Of a DNA stretch of 64,000 bases, positions 1 to 11,567 are shown piece after piece. Each line of letters opens with the position of its first letter. Within the stretch, counting starts at the first letter, position 1. The DNA comes from Rhipidocladum racemiflorum (Eukaryota; Streptophyta; Magnoliopsida; Poales; Poaceae), in assembly GCA_036346355.1 (NCBI GenBank), contig CM070579.1:434001-498000 (forward strand), read 5' to 3'. Position numbers and translations under genes: made by a program. The notes under the pieces were generated by a model. The model had not been told where the DNA came from and searched no databases. It saw only the letters and a program-made list of their open reading frames with translations.

Positions 1-55
1 GCATTTGTTCACAACAGTTGAGCTTTTGTCAGGCTAAATTAAGAGGACTACTTAC

Positions 56-1622
56 CAGTAATGACCACATCTGTGAGGTTTGATCCACCGATAAGGCTAG
101 TGTATCGTCCTCCGATTTTGTCTCTTCCTCTTCCATAAGAAGGCAGAGGATCCACAACTGGCCATTCGCTTATATCCTGCACCACCAAATTAGCTTAGCT
201 TGTTGGTAACATCCGAAGCTGAAGAAGCTCGACAACTCTTTTCATTACTATTATCTCCCTGTTATAAACGAGATCTAAACAACAACAAGTTCATGTTAAT
301 TAGAAACTGCATCAGGAATAATGATCAATATCTCAAATACTCCGGTTCATATGTCTGTCTGGGCAACACGGTATTTTCGGCATTGCTCTACTGCGTAGTG
401 ACAACTGAGAACATATCATCAATTGCTCGGTACAATTTCCGTAAACAAAATTGCCATTGTTCGGTTCAAGCACCAATTAACATCTGAAGCAACAAGATGT
501 ATAGGCAATCGTATTATGCGTTTGGGTATCAATGCTCGTATCTAGTTATCATACTAGCAATACAAATATTATTGTCCTTCAAAATGAAGAAGAAAATAGA
601 AAGAGAGCATTGGAGAGATACAACAGACCTGGGAGCCGAGGATGACGGCGTTGCTGTGGAGGAAGAGGGTGAAGTGGCTGGTGAGGTTGAAGGGCCCCGT
701 CAGCCACTTTCCCGCCGGCACGTACAGCATGCCGCCGCCGCCGTCGCCGGAGTACTGCGAAAGGTGATCCACCGCCGACCGGAACGCCTTCGTATTCGAC
801 GTTGTGCCATCGCCAACGCCGCCGAAGTCGGTCAGCGACGCCGTGTGCTCCCGGCAGCTCGGCGCCAGGTACATGCTCTGGCCGGCGCTCCCCGCTGGTG
901 GGCCGTGGCGGCGCGCCGCTACAGTCGCCGACGCGGCGAGGAGGAGGAGGCATAGGGAGCGGAGAAGCTGTGCCAAGAAACGGGAGATCGTCGGTGCGTT
1001 AGACTTGAAAAAACTTCTTTTGGAAAGTTTTTACAGGAGATGATTTGGTGAGTGGTGTTCAATTTCGGGAATTTTTGTTAAAAATTTGTCCTGTAAACAG
1101 CGAAAGATGAGGAATTGCAGACTTTGACAGAGAAAGCTCAGAAATTTGACACTGCTGTTACTGCATAGGGGCACTTGAGCAAAAAACAAGAACAAGAGGT
1201 AAAATTTTGGCTGTGCATGCGAGGAATCGCAATATATTCCTGCAAATCCGAGAGAGAACAAAACCAAACGGGAACAAAGGTTTCGCATAAAATGTGACCT
1301 TTTTTCAGGCGGTGGGCTTTTCCAAAACAAAATCTGACAACACCAAACCGACATTTCTGTGCCATCTTGTGCAAAAAGATGGGATTTCTCAGCGCGCCAT
1401 TTCATTCAGAAGATGCACACATGCAATCTATGCGAAGATACTTTTTTTTTTTTTGTGGAAATTGGCCAAGAGATCTAACATTATTCAGTAAAGAAGAAGA
1501 AACAACAAGCCATTCAAGAGATTTGCAGGGCATCCATAGAAGAGTAGTAGAACTGAAAGAAGAAACACGAAAAGGCAGTTGGTTACATGGAGAGGTGACG
1601 CATCGGGCGTTTGCAACGCCAT
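56..1622 (-). CDS. Polygalacturonase-like glycoside hydrolase family 28 protein (5' part; gene continues beyond the window)
   Basis: GH28 enzymes hydrolyse alpha-1,4 bonds of pectin in the cell wall. Two exons are clear: 1003-629 and 176-56, joined in phase and running off the left edge with an open frame. The protein shows a hydrophobic signal-like segment (LCLLLLAASATVAA), then the N-terminal pectin-lyase-fold signature DFGGVGDGTTSNTKAF and VPAGKWLTGPFNLTSH, and after the intron SEWPVVDPLPSYGRGRD, as in plant GH28-like proteins. The catalytic residues would lie further left. The large exon has no in-frame ATG before the signal segment, so I infer a short first exon at 1622-1587 (12 codons, donor GTAACC) joined in phase 0 to an acceptor at 1004. 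Family call is firm; the first exon is a proposal. Confidence 0.8.
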
Positions 1623-1677
1623 TGCCGCTCTCTGCTGGTAATCGTAGCAGTGACCAGCGAGTGCGAGTGGCCACACA

Positions 1678-1683
<6 letters not shown>

Positions 1684-1724
<41 letters not shown>

Positions 1725-1773
1725 TGGATGGTGGAGTGGATTGTAGTGGCGATGAGGAGGGGATTCATTTATA
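1684..1773 (-). promoter_or_regulatory. Proposed core promoter and (CT)n 5' UTR tract of the polygalacturonase gene
   Basis: On the minus strand a TATAAAT box lies at 1773-1767. About 50 bases downstream there is an uninterrupted (GA/CT) dinucleotide run at 1684-1721, CT on the sense strand, which would fall in the 5' UTR before the proposed ATG at 1622. CT-rich leaders are common in plant genes. The transcription start is inferred, not seen. Confidence 0.45.
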
Positions 1774-3845
1774 GGGGGCCTTTCTGCACTGTTCGGCGTT
1801 AGCTTGGTTCATTAGTTAATGAGATTTATGCAACCCAGTACACCCAACTTTTCCTGCGTCCTCTCTTCTGTCCCTACAAATTGACAACCTACTATAATCA
1901 AGGGAAAAAATTACATATAACCTTATGCCATCTTTGGTTTAATTTACACTCCTATAGATGTATTTGTGCCTCATCTTTCTTTCCCATGTCTGTCAGTTAC
2001 GGAATGCTACTTGACCAGTTGTGTTTCAGTTACTTGTGCTCTTAATTCCCATGTCCCAGGTTACCTGGCAAGCTGCCTGTAGCGGTTCACGTGGATGGAT
2101 AGATGATCGTGCGATGCGATGTCCTTTCGAGAGGGACTCTTGTTTTGTTCTTGCAGATTATTAGCTCTGCTGGTGCTCTACTGTTAGTCACGGGACATGT
2201 ACGTACTGATCGGCAGGCATGGCATGGTGAATGCTGAACTTTGAACTGAGAAGCGTGCGGCTGCGACTGTTTTCTACCCTGCTCATCTGCTTATTACCAG
2301 GCACTACTCCCAGATATCAATCAAGTGACTTGATTTACAGCAATAAGCTCTCTCTCTCTTTTCTTTTTGAAAGCGTATATTAGTTCATATACAGTATACA
2401 TAAACCCCTTTAATTCAGTTCTTGTGACACCAGTCAAATAACATGTTACATGGTGAAGCAGTGAACCCTGGTCATTTTTCCTCTAGTTTCGGCCCTGCAT
2501 GGCTGCATTACAGTGTATACAGAAAGCTCCAAGAGGAAATTGCTCCGCCTTAATTATTTTCGGCCGTTTCAATGGAGTCGTCGTCACGGACGCGGTTGTT
2601 CGTCGGTCACGGGACTTGAATTCCTTCACATTACGCGAGCTCACGAGAACCCACCCAAAATATGCGTTATTGCACTGCGATATATATGTAGTGTATCTAA
2701 GCGCAGGCATGGTACATGGTACTCTGAACTAGGAGTGGTATATGATGGACTATCCACTATCTGCTAAGTGGGCAAGTACAATTGCAAGCTAATTAACTAT
2801 CTCTGCGTGGATGCTTAGCAAGGCTAGGCTCATGGTCTCAGACTCTCAGTGGGTCGGTAGTGGCAGCCGCAGCTCTCCACCATCAACACACACACACACA
2901 CGCGTTCAGAGGGAGACAGAGACAGATAGAGATGCAGAGGCCGTCGACGCTCGCACTTGCCCACTCAGGCGGCGGGCGGTGCACCCGTTTCTCCTTTCGT
3001 CTTCAGAGGCCACCACACGCAGATGCAGCACGTAGGCAATCCCATGGCAGCTCCTCCATGGATGCTCTGTCTGTGCCGTCCCACGCACAACACACTTTTA
3101 ATCTGCTCAGACAGAGAATGAGTTTGGGGAGACCCCATATTCATTCAACACAACAAGGTGAAAAGGAGACGACGACGACAAAAGCAAGTGGTACCAGTGC
3201 CCATCAGTCCATCACTCCCTCTGCCGATGTAAAGATCCAACAGTACCATACTATAACGAATTAACAATGGAGGTGGCGAGAAGCCAAACCAACCTTTCTA
3301 TCCACTCAATCCCTAGCCGTCCGTCGGTAACTGTGACCAGCGCTTTTCAGACCCCCATCACAAACCTATTGCCATCACAAGAGTAGACAACACAGCAGAG
3401 GTTGATTTGCAATACAGGCATTTTTCAGATAGATGTGCATCAGTGCTCAAGCCATGCCACAGCGGCTCAGACCAAATTACTCTCCAACAGTTGCTATCAT
3501 TGTTTGCAATTGCATCACAGCACACACAAACATGCTTGAACATTTCTGGTAACAATGCAAACACAAAACGAACCAATCAGAGAAGCATCAACACTGTGCA
3601 GGATGTTGTGGTACAGGGCCGGGTACACATTCCAATCAAAGGCACAAAACATTTTCCAAAAAAAAAAAGAACAAGAGTACAATTCATTACAACACCAATA
3701 TAACTCATACCAAGTGTCTTTTGACTCGCAATAATAGTATAATTGCTTTTCTATATCCGTTTTCCTTTCCTTGAAGGCAGCCAAGTATCAGCAGGTAAAC
3801 AACATTGCACCTTAGGTGACTACATACAGATTTCTGTAGGTATAT
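1774..3845. other. Gene-poor interval
   Basis: I see no supportable gene. It holds a short (CA)n tract near 2886-2902 and scattered short open frames with no family resemblance. The right part (about 3600-3845) is probably the 3' UTR of the minus-strand gene that ends at 3846. Confidence 0.4.
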
Positions 3846-4526
3846 TTATAACTCTTTGTAAAGGCTCAGCCTATTGTTGGTGCCGCTGAGAATACTGTTA
3901 ACAACAGCTCCTCCTCCTCCTCCTCCTCCTTGTATAGGAAATGTATCCTCTGATGAATGATCTCCAATCTGCAATAACGAGACTGCTTGGGCTGCTATGA
4001 AACTGGGGCAGCCATCTGATTGAGGAAATGTTTCTTCAAGGTATGGTGCTTGATAATTCATCACTTGTCCCCAAGAAGAACATGTCCCAGAAATACCCCA
4101 ATCAGTCCATCTCCATGGGGGGAAATTAGCATGAGCGGCACATGCCAGTCTGCCAGAAGAATAAGTACCTACTTCCTGTGAACCTGGAGTTGGTTCAAGG
4201 GCCACAAAATCATCCCAATGATTGCATCTTCTATGCTTGTTCAGCATCAAATGGCAGGGTTCATCGGAGTCTTCGCCTATCAGAACATGAAGAGCAACTG
4301 CTTCAGCTATTGCAGCACCTTCTTCATCCTGCCTTTCTTGTTCTTCTTTTTGCTGCTGCCTCTTCTTTTCCAGAGCCGAGATAATGGCGGCAGAGTTCGC
4401 AAGCGCTTTCTCTAGCCGGCGCCTTTTCTTCTCAGCCTGCTTCTGGCGATCCAACTCATCTTTCGCAGGTTTCTTCTTTCCCTTCTTCAACACTTTGCCT
4501 GCCTCGTTGCCTCCTGGTTTATCCAT
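3846..4526 (-). CDS. Uncharacterised basic coiled-coil protein (226 aa)
   Basis: An uninterrupted 226-residue frame with an ATG at 4526. I do not recognise a named family. The first 70 residues are strongly charged (KVLKKGKKKPAKDELDRQK, KKRRRLEKALANSAAIISAL, EKKRQQQKEEQERQDEEGA) and should form a basic nuclear-localisation-like patch and a coiled coil. The middle has ALHVLIGEDSDEPCHLML and WDDFVALEPTPGSQ, the kind of short conserved blocks seen in plant-specific nuclear proteins. A Gly run near the C-terminus is encoded by a trinucleotide repeat at 3908-3930. Upstream, a 5' UTR intron is plausible: an acceptor just before 4550 pairs with a good donor (AAG|GTAAAG) at 6979/6978. Coding status is likely from codon order and the clean frame; function is unknown. 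Confidence 0.6.
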   Translation of the reverse strand: MDKPGGNEAGKVLKKGKKKPAKDELDRQKQAEKKRRRLEKALANSAAIISALEKKRQQQKEEQERQDEEGAAIAEAVALHVLIGEDSDEPCHLMLNKHRRCNHWDDFVALEPTPGSQEVGTYSSGRLACAAHANFPPWRWTDWGISGTCSSWGQVMNYQAPYLEETFPQSDGCPSFIAAQAVSLLQIGDHSSEDTFPIQGGGGGGGAVVNSILSGTNNRLSLYKEL

Positions 4527-5156
4527 GACAGCTGTACTACCTTTTCAGTATACCCTAAATTCCTGTACTAAACAAAATTAGCAATATCACAATGTAAACT
4601 CTAAAGAGTACGTCCCTTGGACTCCCCATCAAGAGCATATCCTAAGGCAATGACATTTTATATTCAAATGAAGAGAAATTTAAGCACTCAATCAAAACGG
4701 AATACCTGAACCCACTCAGGCCCGAAAGAGTATCTTATTTTGCAAATGACGCAATCCCAGAAGGAGACAGCACGAAGAGGGAAAAACAGTAGGAACTTGT
4801 TATTTCATCTATTGTTAATTCCCCCCAAACATCTTTTTGCCCAGCCTTTGGCCCCTTTGCGTAGTACGAGAATTGATATAAAGCCACAGCTAACCAACTC
4901 TAAGGATCTTCTCCTGCATCAAGGAAATAAGAAACTTCAGGTGAAAAACTAGGATATAAATCTACACAACAAAAATGCCACAGGAAATGAGGACAACATC
5001 GGAGAAGCTTATTAGTAATCCAAGGAATATATAGAGCCATCAATGTTCTGCTTGCTAACAACCAAAGATGAACAAGGATGAATTGCTGGAAAAAGTCTCA
5101 GTAAAAAAGCAATCATGTAATTCAGTGGCACACAAAACAGAATTATCTAGAGTGAC

Positions 5157-5797
5157 GGCAAAATTGATAAAGATGTGAGCAACAGCATACCAGCGGGGTG
5201 GGTGAAATGAGGCCAAGCATCTAATATCCTATGCGATAGAAAAGCCCCTCAAAAGTCAAAAGGTAAGTTATATAGGGCGGCGATCAGACCTGTGATGTTA
5301 TACGGAGTGGAATGTTGAGCAACAAAAAGACAACATATACAGAAGATGAGTGTAGCAGAGATGTCGATGCTGCGATGGATATGTGGTCATACAAGACAAG
5401 ATCAAATTCTCAATGATGATATACGTGATAGGTTTAAGGTAGCACCAATTGAAGAAAAGCTTGTCCATCATCGTTTGAGACAGTTTGAACATCTCCAACA
5501 GATGCCTCCTAAGGCACCAGTGCATAGTGGATTTTTAAGCATCTCGAAAATATAAGAAGCAGAGGTTGACCAAGACTAACGTGGGAAGAAGCAATTACAA
5601 GAGACTAGAGGAATTGAAATGTATCCAAATAGCTGGCGTTGGATAGGAGTGCATTTAGCGATCCACATACCGGAACCATGACCTAAGATCAAAGGTTTAG
5701 GGGTTTTATTGACTTTGATTAGGTTTCATTCCTAGCCTACCCCTAACTTGTTTGGGACAAAGGGGTTGGTTGTGTTGTTGTTGTATTCTGCAGTTTG
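5157..5797 (+). mobile_element. 5'-truncated non-LTR retrotransposon (LINE), 3' end
   Basis: Plus-strand translation contains the typical tail of a plant LINE reverse-transcriptase protein: MSVAEMSMLRWICGHTRQDQ, then DIRDRFKVAPIEEKLVHHRL, RQFEHLQQMPPKAPVHSGF, and further on, in a shifted frame, LTWEEAI-like residues. Stops and frameshifts break it. It ends in a TTG-rich tail (about 5766-5790) after the common CTTGTTTGGGACAAAG stretch. Only the last few hundred bases are present, as expected from incomplete target-primed reverse transcription. It lies antisense to the surrounding gene. Confidence 0.75.
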
Positions 5798-6273
5798 ATT
5801 TCATTCATTTAAAATATGTCACACTATTCGGAAGTTAATCTGGTATGTGTGCACTAAACGGCTAAACCTACTCGGTGAAAGTAAAGTGAACACCACTTAA
5901 ACAAATGAACCATATCCTATCCCACCAAGCAAGAACTCTATTGCAATCTGTAGAAAAGCTACAGGCTTGCAACACCATCAATTATAACAAAATTTCAGAT
6001 ATGCATATAGTACATAATGTCCTAGTGCACTCAAGACTCGCTAAACAGTAAAGATGTACAGCTGCAACCACCATTATACTGCCTTCAGATCCTCCCACCG
6101 AGAATTGTGCATTGCATTCAAAATCACAGAATGCAAGCTCGAAAATGGTAATTTCTCGTCCTAGTGTTATCACGAGCTTTCCAAGTTTGATAGCATATCA
6201 TGTACGAACAAATATATGATTCCTTAACAGCAGCAGATGGAGACAATTCCAGAAGAATTGGTCTCCCTCTCTT

Positions 6274-6429
6274 CCTATTTTGATCTGTTGGTGAAAGACA
6301 AGATGCGTTTCTAGTTGATCTGCTGTAATGGGGTTTAGTTAGCTAAGTTTCCTATTTTGATCAGTTGGTGAAAGATAAAGCTGCGTTTTCTAGTTGATCT
6401 GCTGTAATGGGGTTTAGTTAGCTAAGTTT
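6274..6429. repeat. Tandem duplication of a 77-79 bp unit
   Basis: Bases 6274-6350 and 6351-6429 are head-to-tail copies, both starting CCTATTTTGATC and ending GTTAGCTAAGTTT, with a few substitutions and small indels. There is no coding potential. It lies in the proposed 5' UTR intron. Confidence 0.9.
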
Positions 6430-6978
6430 GTGTTGCTAAAAGCTGTGGTGTCAAATTTATGAGCTAAAACTTTTGTACTTTGTTTCCAGTTTCTCTAATG
6501 GAACTGGGATGTCAACATGGTTGATGTCCTTTTGATCTAAAAAAAAAATTCTACTTGTTAAGTTTGATGGCCAGAAACTGCAGTTGATTTGGCACCGGTG
6601 GAATTTAATTCATGTTATTTCATTGTAGTGGTAAAAGTATCTACTTGTCACAAGATGGATCATTTTAAAATGTACATCAAATCGGCAGACAGATAAGCAA
6701 ATGAGCGGCCAAAACTCCGAAAGGCCGCACCTTTTTCCCCAGAAAGTCCAGTTCTGCACTGAACCAACTAAACCAATAAATCCCCCGGAATCTTTCGGAA
6801 AAAAGAAAATTTCCCCAGAACGAAACCGGCGAACTAATCGAAAAATTGAAATTTATACTCAAAACACCACGCGGAGGCGCAAAATCAACCGCTATTCTCT
6901 CGGCAAACCGCAATAACTGGTCGAATTATATCAAAGAAACCCTAGATTAAGCCCTAGGGGACGCGAAACGGCTTTACC

Positions 6979-7267
6979 TTGCTAGAGTCGGTGACGGCTA
7001 GGGAATTGCCGCCTCGCAGGCGACCCTCCGGTGGGGATTGGAGGTGCGGCTATGGGCAATCGCGGCGAGGGTTGATTGGATTCGAGGAATTCGAGGCGGG
7101 GCGCGATGTACGGAGAAGGAACTGGGGAAGGGTGCAGGGCGCGTGTGACACAAGAAAACCATTCTAAAAAAAAGGGGAAAAGCTCACTGGGTCCCGGACG
7201 CTGGCAGACACCGACAGGTGGGGCCCTCGCATCCGGCAAGACGCATTCCTCGCGGTTGCGTCGATCT
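6979..7267. promoter_or_regulatory. Probable bidirectional promoter and 5' UTRs of two head-to-head genes
   Basis: The proposed non-coding first exon of the coiled-coil gene (minus, about 7160-6979) and the ATG of the isopeptidase gene (plus, 7268) leave roughly 100 bases between them. The stretch is GC-rich with no obvious TATA box, as expected for a shared housekeeping promoter. The minus-strand transcript is inferred from its splice donor only. Confidence 0.4.
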
Positions 7268-9562
7268 ATGGCCGTCTCCGGCAAGGCGCCGGGGATGGGC
7301 CAGGGGGTGGTGGCGCACGTGTACGACGTCGCCGTCAGCGGCTCCGAGGGCGCCAACGCCACCGTCGTCCACATCAACCGCTTCTTCAAGGACGCCATCG
7401 GCCTCGGCGGCATCTTCCACACCGCCATCCAGGTCACCTCCCGTTCCTCCTCGCCGCAAGACTTGCTGCTTGCATCGCTCTCTTCTTCCTTCCTTCCTTC
7501 GTTTCTCCTCTTGGATGCCTGGAATGCCAAGAAGGTTGGATCTTGAGGAGAATGGGTTCACATCTTCTACAGGAAAACACATCTTCTACAGGAAAAAAGA
7601 GAGAAGAAAATCGGTTCTTTTATATGGTGATTAGCCGATTAGGCAGAGGGGTTGTTAATTTATTCCGGTATTGAATGTATGCTTATTTCGTAGGTTTGTT
7701 TGTACTCTTGGTAAGAACTCAGGTGATATGTAATCGGAAATGTGTAGAAACTCCTCTTCTGCCACAATTTTACTTTGTGTGGAGGGCATTGAAAAAATTG
7801 TAATTTGAAACTGAAAATGCTCAATGGGAATTCAATTGGGTTGAAAGTCGGGCTATGGTTAGAGTCTGGCAAGGATCAGGCAGGGCAAGGAGAAAATATC
7901 GATCTGCTTGCTTAATAGGCTGCCTTAATGCTCTTTAGCGAATTTTTTCTGGTTCATAGCACCATACAAGTGATACATCGTATGGTACGAGTGACAAAAT
8001 TTGCAGGGCAATTCCTTGCTAGAGTGTTGATTGATACATGATCATTGTACGCTTCCTAGTTATTGATTCATTCTTTTCTGAATGGGGTTACTGATTCATT
8101 CTGAGTGCCTCTACCAGGTCTATGGAGATGAAGAATGGTCATTTGGTTACTGTGAACATGGCACTGGGGTGTTTAGCTGCCCCCCATGCAAAAACCCCAT
8201 GTACACATTCCGTGAGTCCATAGTGCTGGGGAAGACGAGTTGCTCTATTTTCACGGTAAATCAAATACTGCGGGACCTCAGCTGGGATTGGCCTGGAGGC
8301 TCGTATGAACTCCTGTCAAGAAACTGCAACCACTTCTGCAATGCCTTTTGTGATAAGCTTGATGTGCCAAAGCTTCCAGGTTCTTCGACTTGTTTGCTGA
8401 GTCATTCTGAAATAAATTACATACTTGTTCCTCTTGATGATGATTGCTGAAAGCTAAATATCCACTCTTTTTTCAAACTGAAGTTGAATCACGAGTCATT
8501 TTCAAATTAAACTCTCTAGTTGAAGATAGTCTATTCAAGGTCCTAACACCGTGATGTTTCTTAATTTAAACACCATTGCAGAGCAATCATTGAAAGCTAA
8601 ATATCTAAGTGATATGCAGTCCAGAATAATTTTCAGTTCTTTAGTTCAGATATTGCAACAAAAATACAATGAAGTACATGTGCAGGTTGGGTCAATCGCT
8701 TTGCAAATGCTGGGGATGCTGCTCTAGAGGTTGCTGAAACTACAGCAGTAAAGGTATACCTTCTGGGCTTTGCTGCCAGTTTTATTTTATTTTATTTTTG
8801 AAAGGCGGCAAGAGGATTGCATTTGATAAATAAAGCAGGATGAGAGAATTGCTGCTAGTCTCACAGTTGGACACCTCAATAGCAAGTAAATTGTGTGAGC
8901 ATGTGAATCAAACTTTGGACAAATCACCGAAGATGGTCATTTGAAACCAAAAGGATTGTGAAACCATGAACAAAACCTGCAAATAAATATTCATGCTTAG
9001 CTGCCGAAACTCTAAAAGAAATTTTTGGAAATTTGTTGTGCACTGTCACATTGGTTTGGACTTTGGAAGGATATTCTTAAGAAATCTATATGCAAAAAAA
9101 ACATATATTCAACTACAGTAATAGCCTTATCTACTAACTGTTCTGGCTTAAATGAAATTACAGTGCTATGGCCTTACATATTGAGGTACATACATTAATC
9201 CTGTGTTGATCTTTTTAATTTTCATTCAGCTGAGACAAGCAAAAAAGGAAATCATGAGTGCATGCAAAGCGACATCCACATATTTGACTGGTTCATCGTC
9301 AAGTGCACCATCAAATGTGGAGGAAACGGGTGGCTCAACGAACAATTGTATTTTTGAGGGGACATGGATCAGAAATATCATCGGCATCAGTATGAAGCCA
9401 TCAAGGAGTCTTATCTGCTTAGATGGCTCAGATGATGAAAAATCTGAAAGTGAGAGCGAATCAGATGGCAAAGAGCCTAATAGTGATCAAAATGAGGACC
9501 AAAAAGATGCAACACAAGAGCAAAACAAGAAGAGTGAGAATGGACCACACCATCATCCATGA
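7268..9562 (+). CDS. PPPDE/DeSI-type isopeptidase (desumoylating isopeptidase-like), 275 aa
   Basis: PPPDE proteins are papain-fold cysteine peptidases that remove ubiquitin or SUMO. Four exons join in phase: 7268-7432, 8118-8379, 8686-8753 and 9230-9562. The domain covers residues about 15-150. The catalytic His is in GGIFHTAIQVYG (His51) and the catalytic Cys in LLSRNCNHFCNAFCD (Cys125), the two diagnostic motifs, with the usual W.FG..E.GTGVF strand between them. After GWVNRFANAG there is a variable region and a very acidic, low-complexity tail (DGSDDEKSESESESDG) ending GPHHHP. Length and plan match plant deSI-like proteins. The start ATG is the first in frame with the conserved VVAHVYDV strand. 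The specific substrate is not predictable. Confidence 0.92.
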
Positions 9563-10669
9563 AGGTCACACCATTGTGTTCAGAAAGAGGAGCAACTTTT
9601 CCAAGATTGCCATTTGCTGATAAAAGAAAATTACACAGCGAGCAATTTTAAACAAAACCTAATTACACACTCAGCAGCATTCACTTATGATGAAGAACTG
9701 GAAGCTGTGACAAAATCCTGCAAAGTGCTGAAGTGATGGAGTGGATCACAATGTGCGCTATCCTTGACTTTATTTGTCCACGGCGTGGCAGCGGGTGAAT
9801 TCTCCTTTGCTTTTCACCCTTGTAAACTTTGATGAGATGACCAGCACTAGCTTTCTCGCCCATGTTTGTGAAAGAGATATCAGAGAGCTTTCTTGAACTT
9901 ATGCTTAATGTTTGTTCCCTGTGGTCTATTTATAGGCTGCGAGGAGTTTTATCTGGATGCAAGACATGACAGCTAAATTCCTTTTTCTTTGTCCTCAATT
10001 GAGGGCTCCACTGACTGTATTTGAATGTTGTTGATTTTAATAATCTTGTAGTGCCTGTTGGTATGAGAAGCTTCTGTTGATCTATTTGTTTCAGGCATGA
10101 TTGGGCTGTTTGTCTGTGTGTTATCTGCATATCTTTGACTCTTTTGTGGGCCTTGTGGCCCTTGGTTTCTCTTGAACAGACATGTATGGATCTGTTAGCT
10201 CAAATGATAGACTAGTCACTTCTGCCACCTGTGATGTAATGTACATGTATCTGAAGACCAAAGAACTGTTGTTAACCTGTGATGTCCCCCAAATCTGAGT
10301 GTTTGTTGCCGAACGAGCCTTTGTGATTATGCTTGTTAATTGGGGCAGTCACAAGGTTAGTAGCACTGTCTCTATCTTGTTCTAATCATGGCATTGTCCT
10401 TTCGTGGTAGCTGCAGTCTAGTGATTGATTGCTTGATTGGCTTTGACTGGTTTAACTCCTGTACTCTGATGGAAAGAAGTTTCCCGGGCCTGACTTCCTT
10501 CTGGTATTTTACTCAAATTGATGGTGAAATTGATACACAGTTATTTCAAAGGATTGATTAAAGCTCTGCATTTTATTGAGAGAGTATCTTTCTCATTGCA
10601 ACACAGCAAGTACAACATACATGTTCTGCTTTTAACCTTAAGAAAACAAGTACCTCTTCTCCTATAAAC
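9563..10669. other. 3' flank of the isopeptidase gene, no further gene seen
   Basis: About 1.1 kb with no convincing coding sequence on either strand. The first few hundred bases are presumably 3' UTR. Confidence 0.4.
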
Positions 10670-11180
10670 AAATGGAAGACAAATCACAGCCGCAAGACAA
10701 GCATTACACGAAACAAGACATATATCTCCTATAAACAAAGTCGGGAGACTTCCCGGGCTGGGAGGCTGCCCACGTGTCGCCGCGCCATTTTGCGAAAAAA
10801 ATGTCTCTATTTTTCCAAATTACGGATAGGTCCCTGCGAATCATCTTGCATAAGGCAAATTATCTTGGTCGGCTATCATTACATGGGCAACCAAAATCCT
10901 ACGCAGCACAAGAAATATAGCCCCTGTACTGAATATGTACATCACATATGAGTCTAGACTCCAGTAAGTCCACATTGCACCCAAGTTTGTACTGAAACTC
11001 AAAACACACAGAACCACGAGTGCTTTTGGTGTGCTGTTATAAAAATTGATCATGTCTTAGATACTACAATTGTTCGGAAAATTAATTTGTATATCACAAA
11101 TGCATTTGTGATTTCTACATCACAAATGCCGCATTGTAATTATACTAGTTTCTAACTCACAGCACTAGGGCCACATGATC
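10670..11180 (+). repeat. Displaced copy of RPL9 intron 2 sequence
   Basis: This block matches 25978-26373, which lies inside RPL9 intron 2, in the same strand orientation and at high identity, from AATGGAAGACAAATCACAGC to AGCACTAGGGCCACATGATC. The copy here carries about 110 extra bases (about 10723-10847) that are absent from the intron copy. No exon sequence of RPL9 is included. A perfect 20-base palindrome sits at 11093-11112. Confidence 0.88.
10740..10840 (-). repeat. Short repeat related to the 17.5-17.6 kb region
   Basis: Read on the minus strand, this segment (CAGGGACCTATCCGTAATTT, then TTTTTTTCGCAAAAT and ACGTGGGC) parallels the plus strand at about 17548-17620 (CAGGGACCTATTCGTAATTT, TTTTTCGCAAAAAAG, ACGTGGGGC). 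It is the part that interrupts the displaced RPL9 intron copy, so it is probably a separate dispersed repeat that inserted there. I cannot name the family. Confidence 0.55.
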
Positions 11181-11567
11181 AGACGTGTGTATTCTCTTTG
11201 ATGGTAAAACGAGTGCAAAGATACAGCCATTTTCCAGGCATAATCGTATTAATTACTCATTTTCTCATTCATCTACATTGAGGTCGCACCAAATTGCCGC
11301 TGGTATAATAAGCAAAACAAAATTTGTCAGCGAGGGAAGCAGATGCACTTGCGATGGGTATATTATATATGCTGGTGCTGCATGCCTGCACAGCCATCTC
11401 CTCGCGTCCCCGAAAAGCCGCAGAGAACAGTGATACATCAGCTTGACGAGTATTTCTTTGACAGCGCCTCGTAGTATTTCCTTTGCTGTGACCAACAACA
11501 GCAAAAAGAAAACGGAGGAGGTAAAACAGGTGACAGTGCCACAAGGGCGAACAAAACTGAAAGATTA

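Larger units (their letters stand above)
4550..6978 (-). other. Proposed long 5' UTR intron of the coiled-coil gene
   Basis: A minus-strand donor at 6978 and an acceptor near 4550 would delimit an intron of about 2.4 kb between a non-coding first exon (about 7160-6979) and the coding exon. The interval holds a LINE tail (5157-5797) and a tandem duplication (6274-6429) and no other recognisable gene, in keeping with intronic sequence. Transcript data would decide. Confidence 0.35.

Noticed and set aside
497..1043. Plus-strand frames at 497-955, 802-1002 and 804-1043
   Set aside because: Antisense to the GH28 exon, Arg/Ala-rich, no resemblance to any family.
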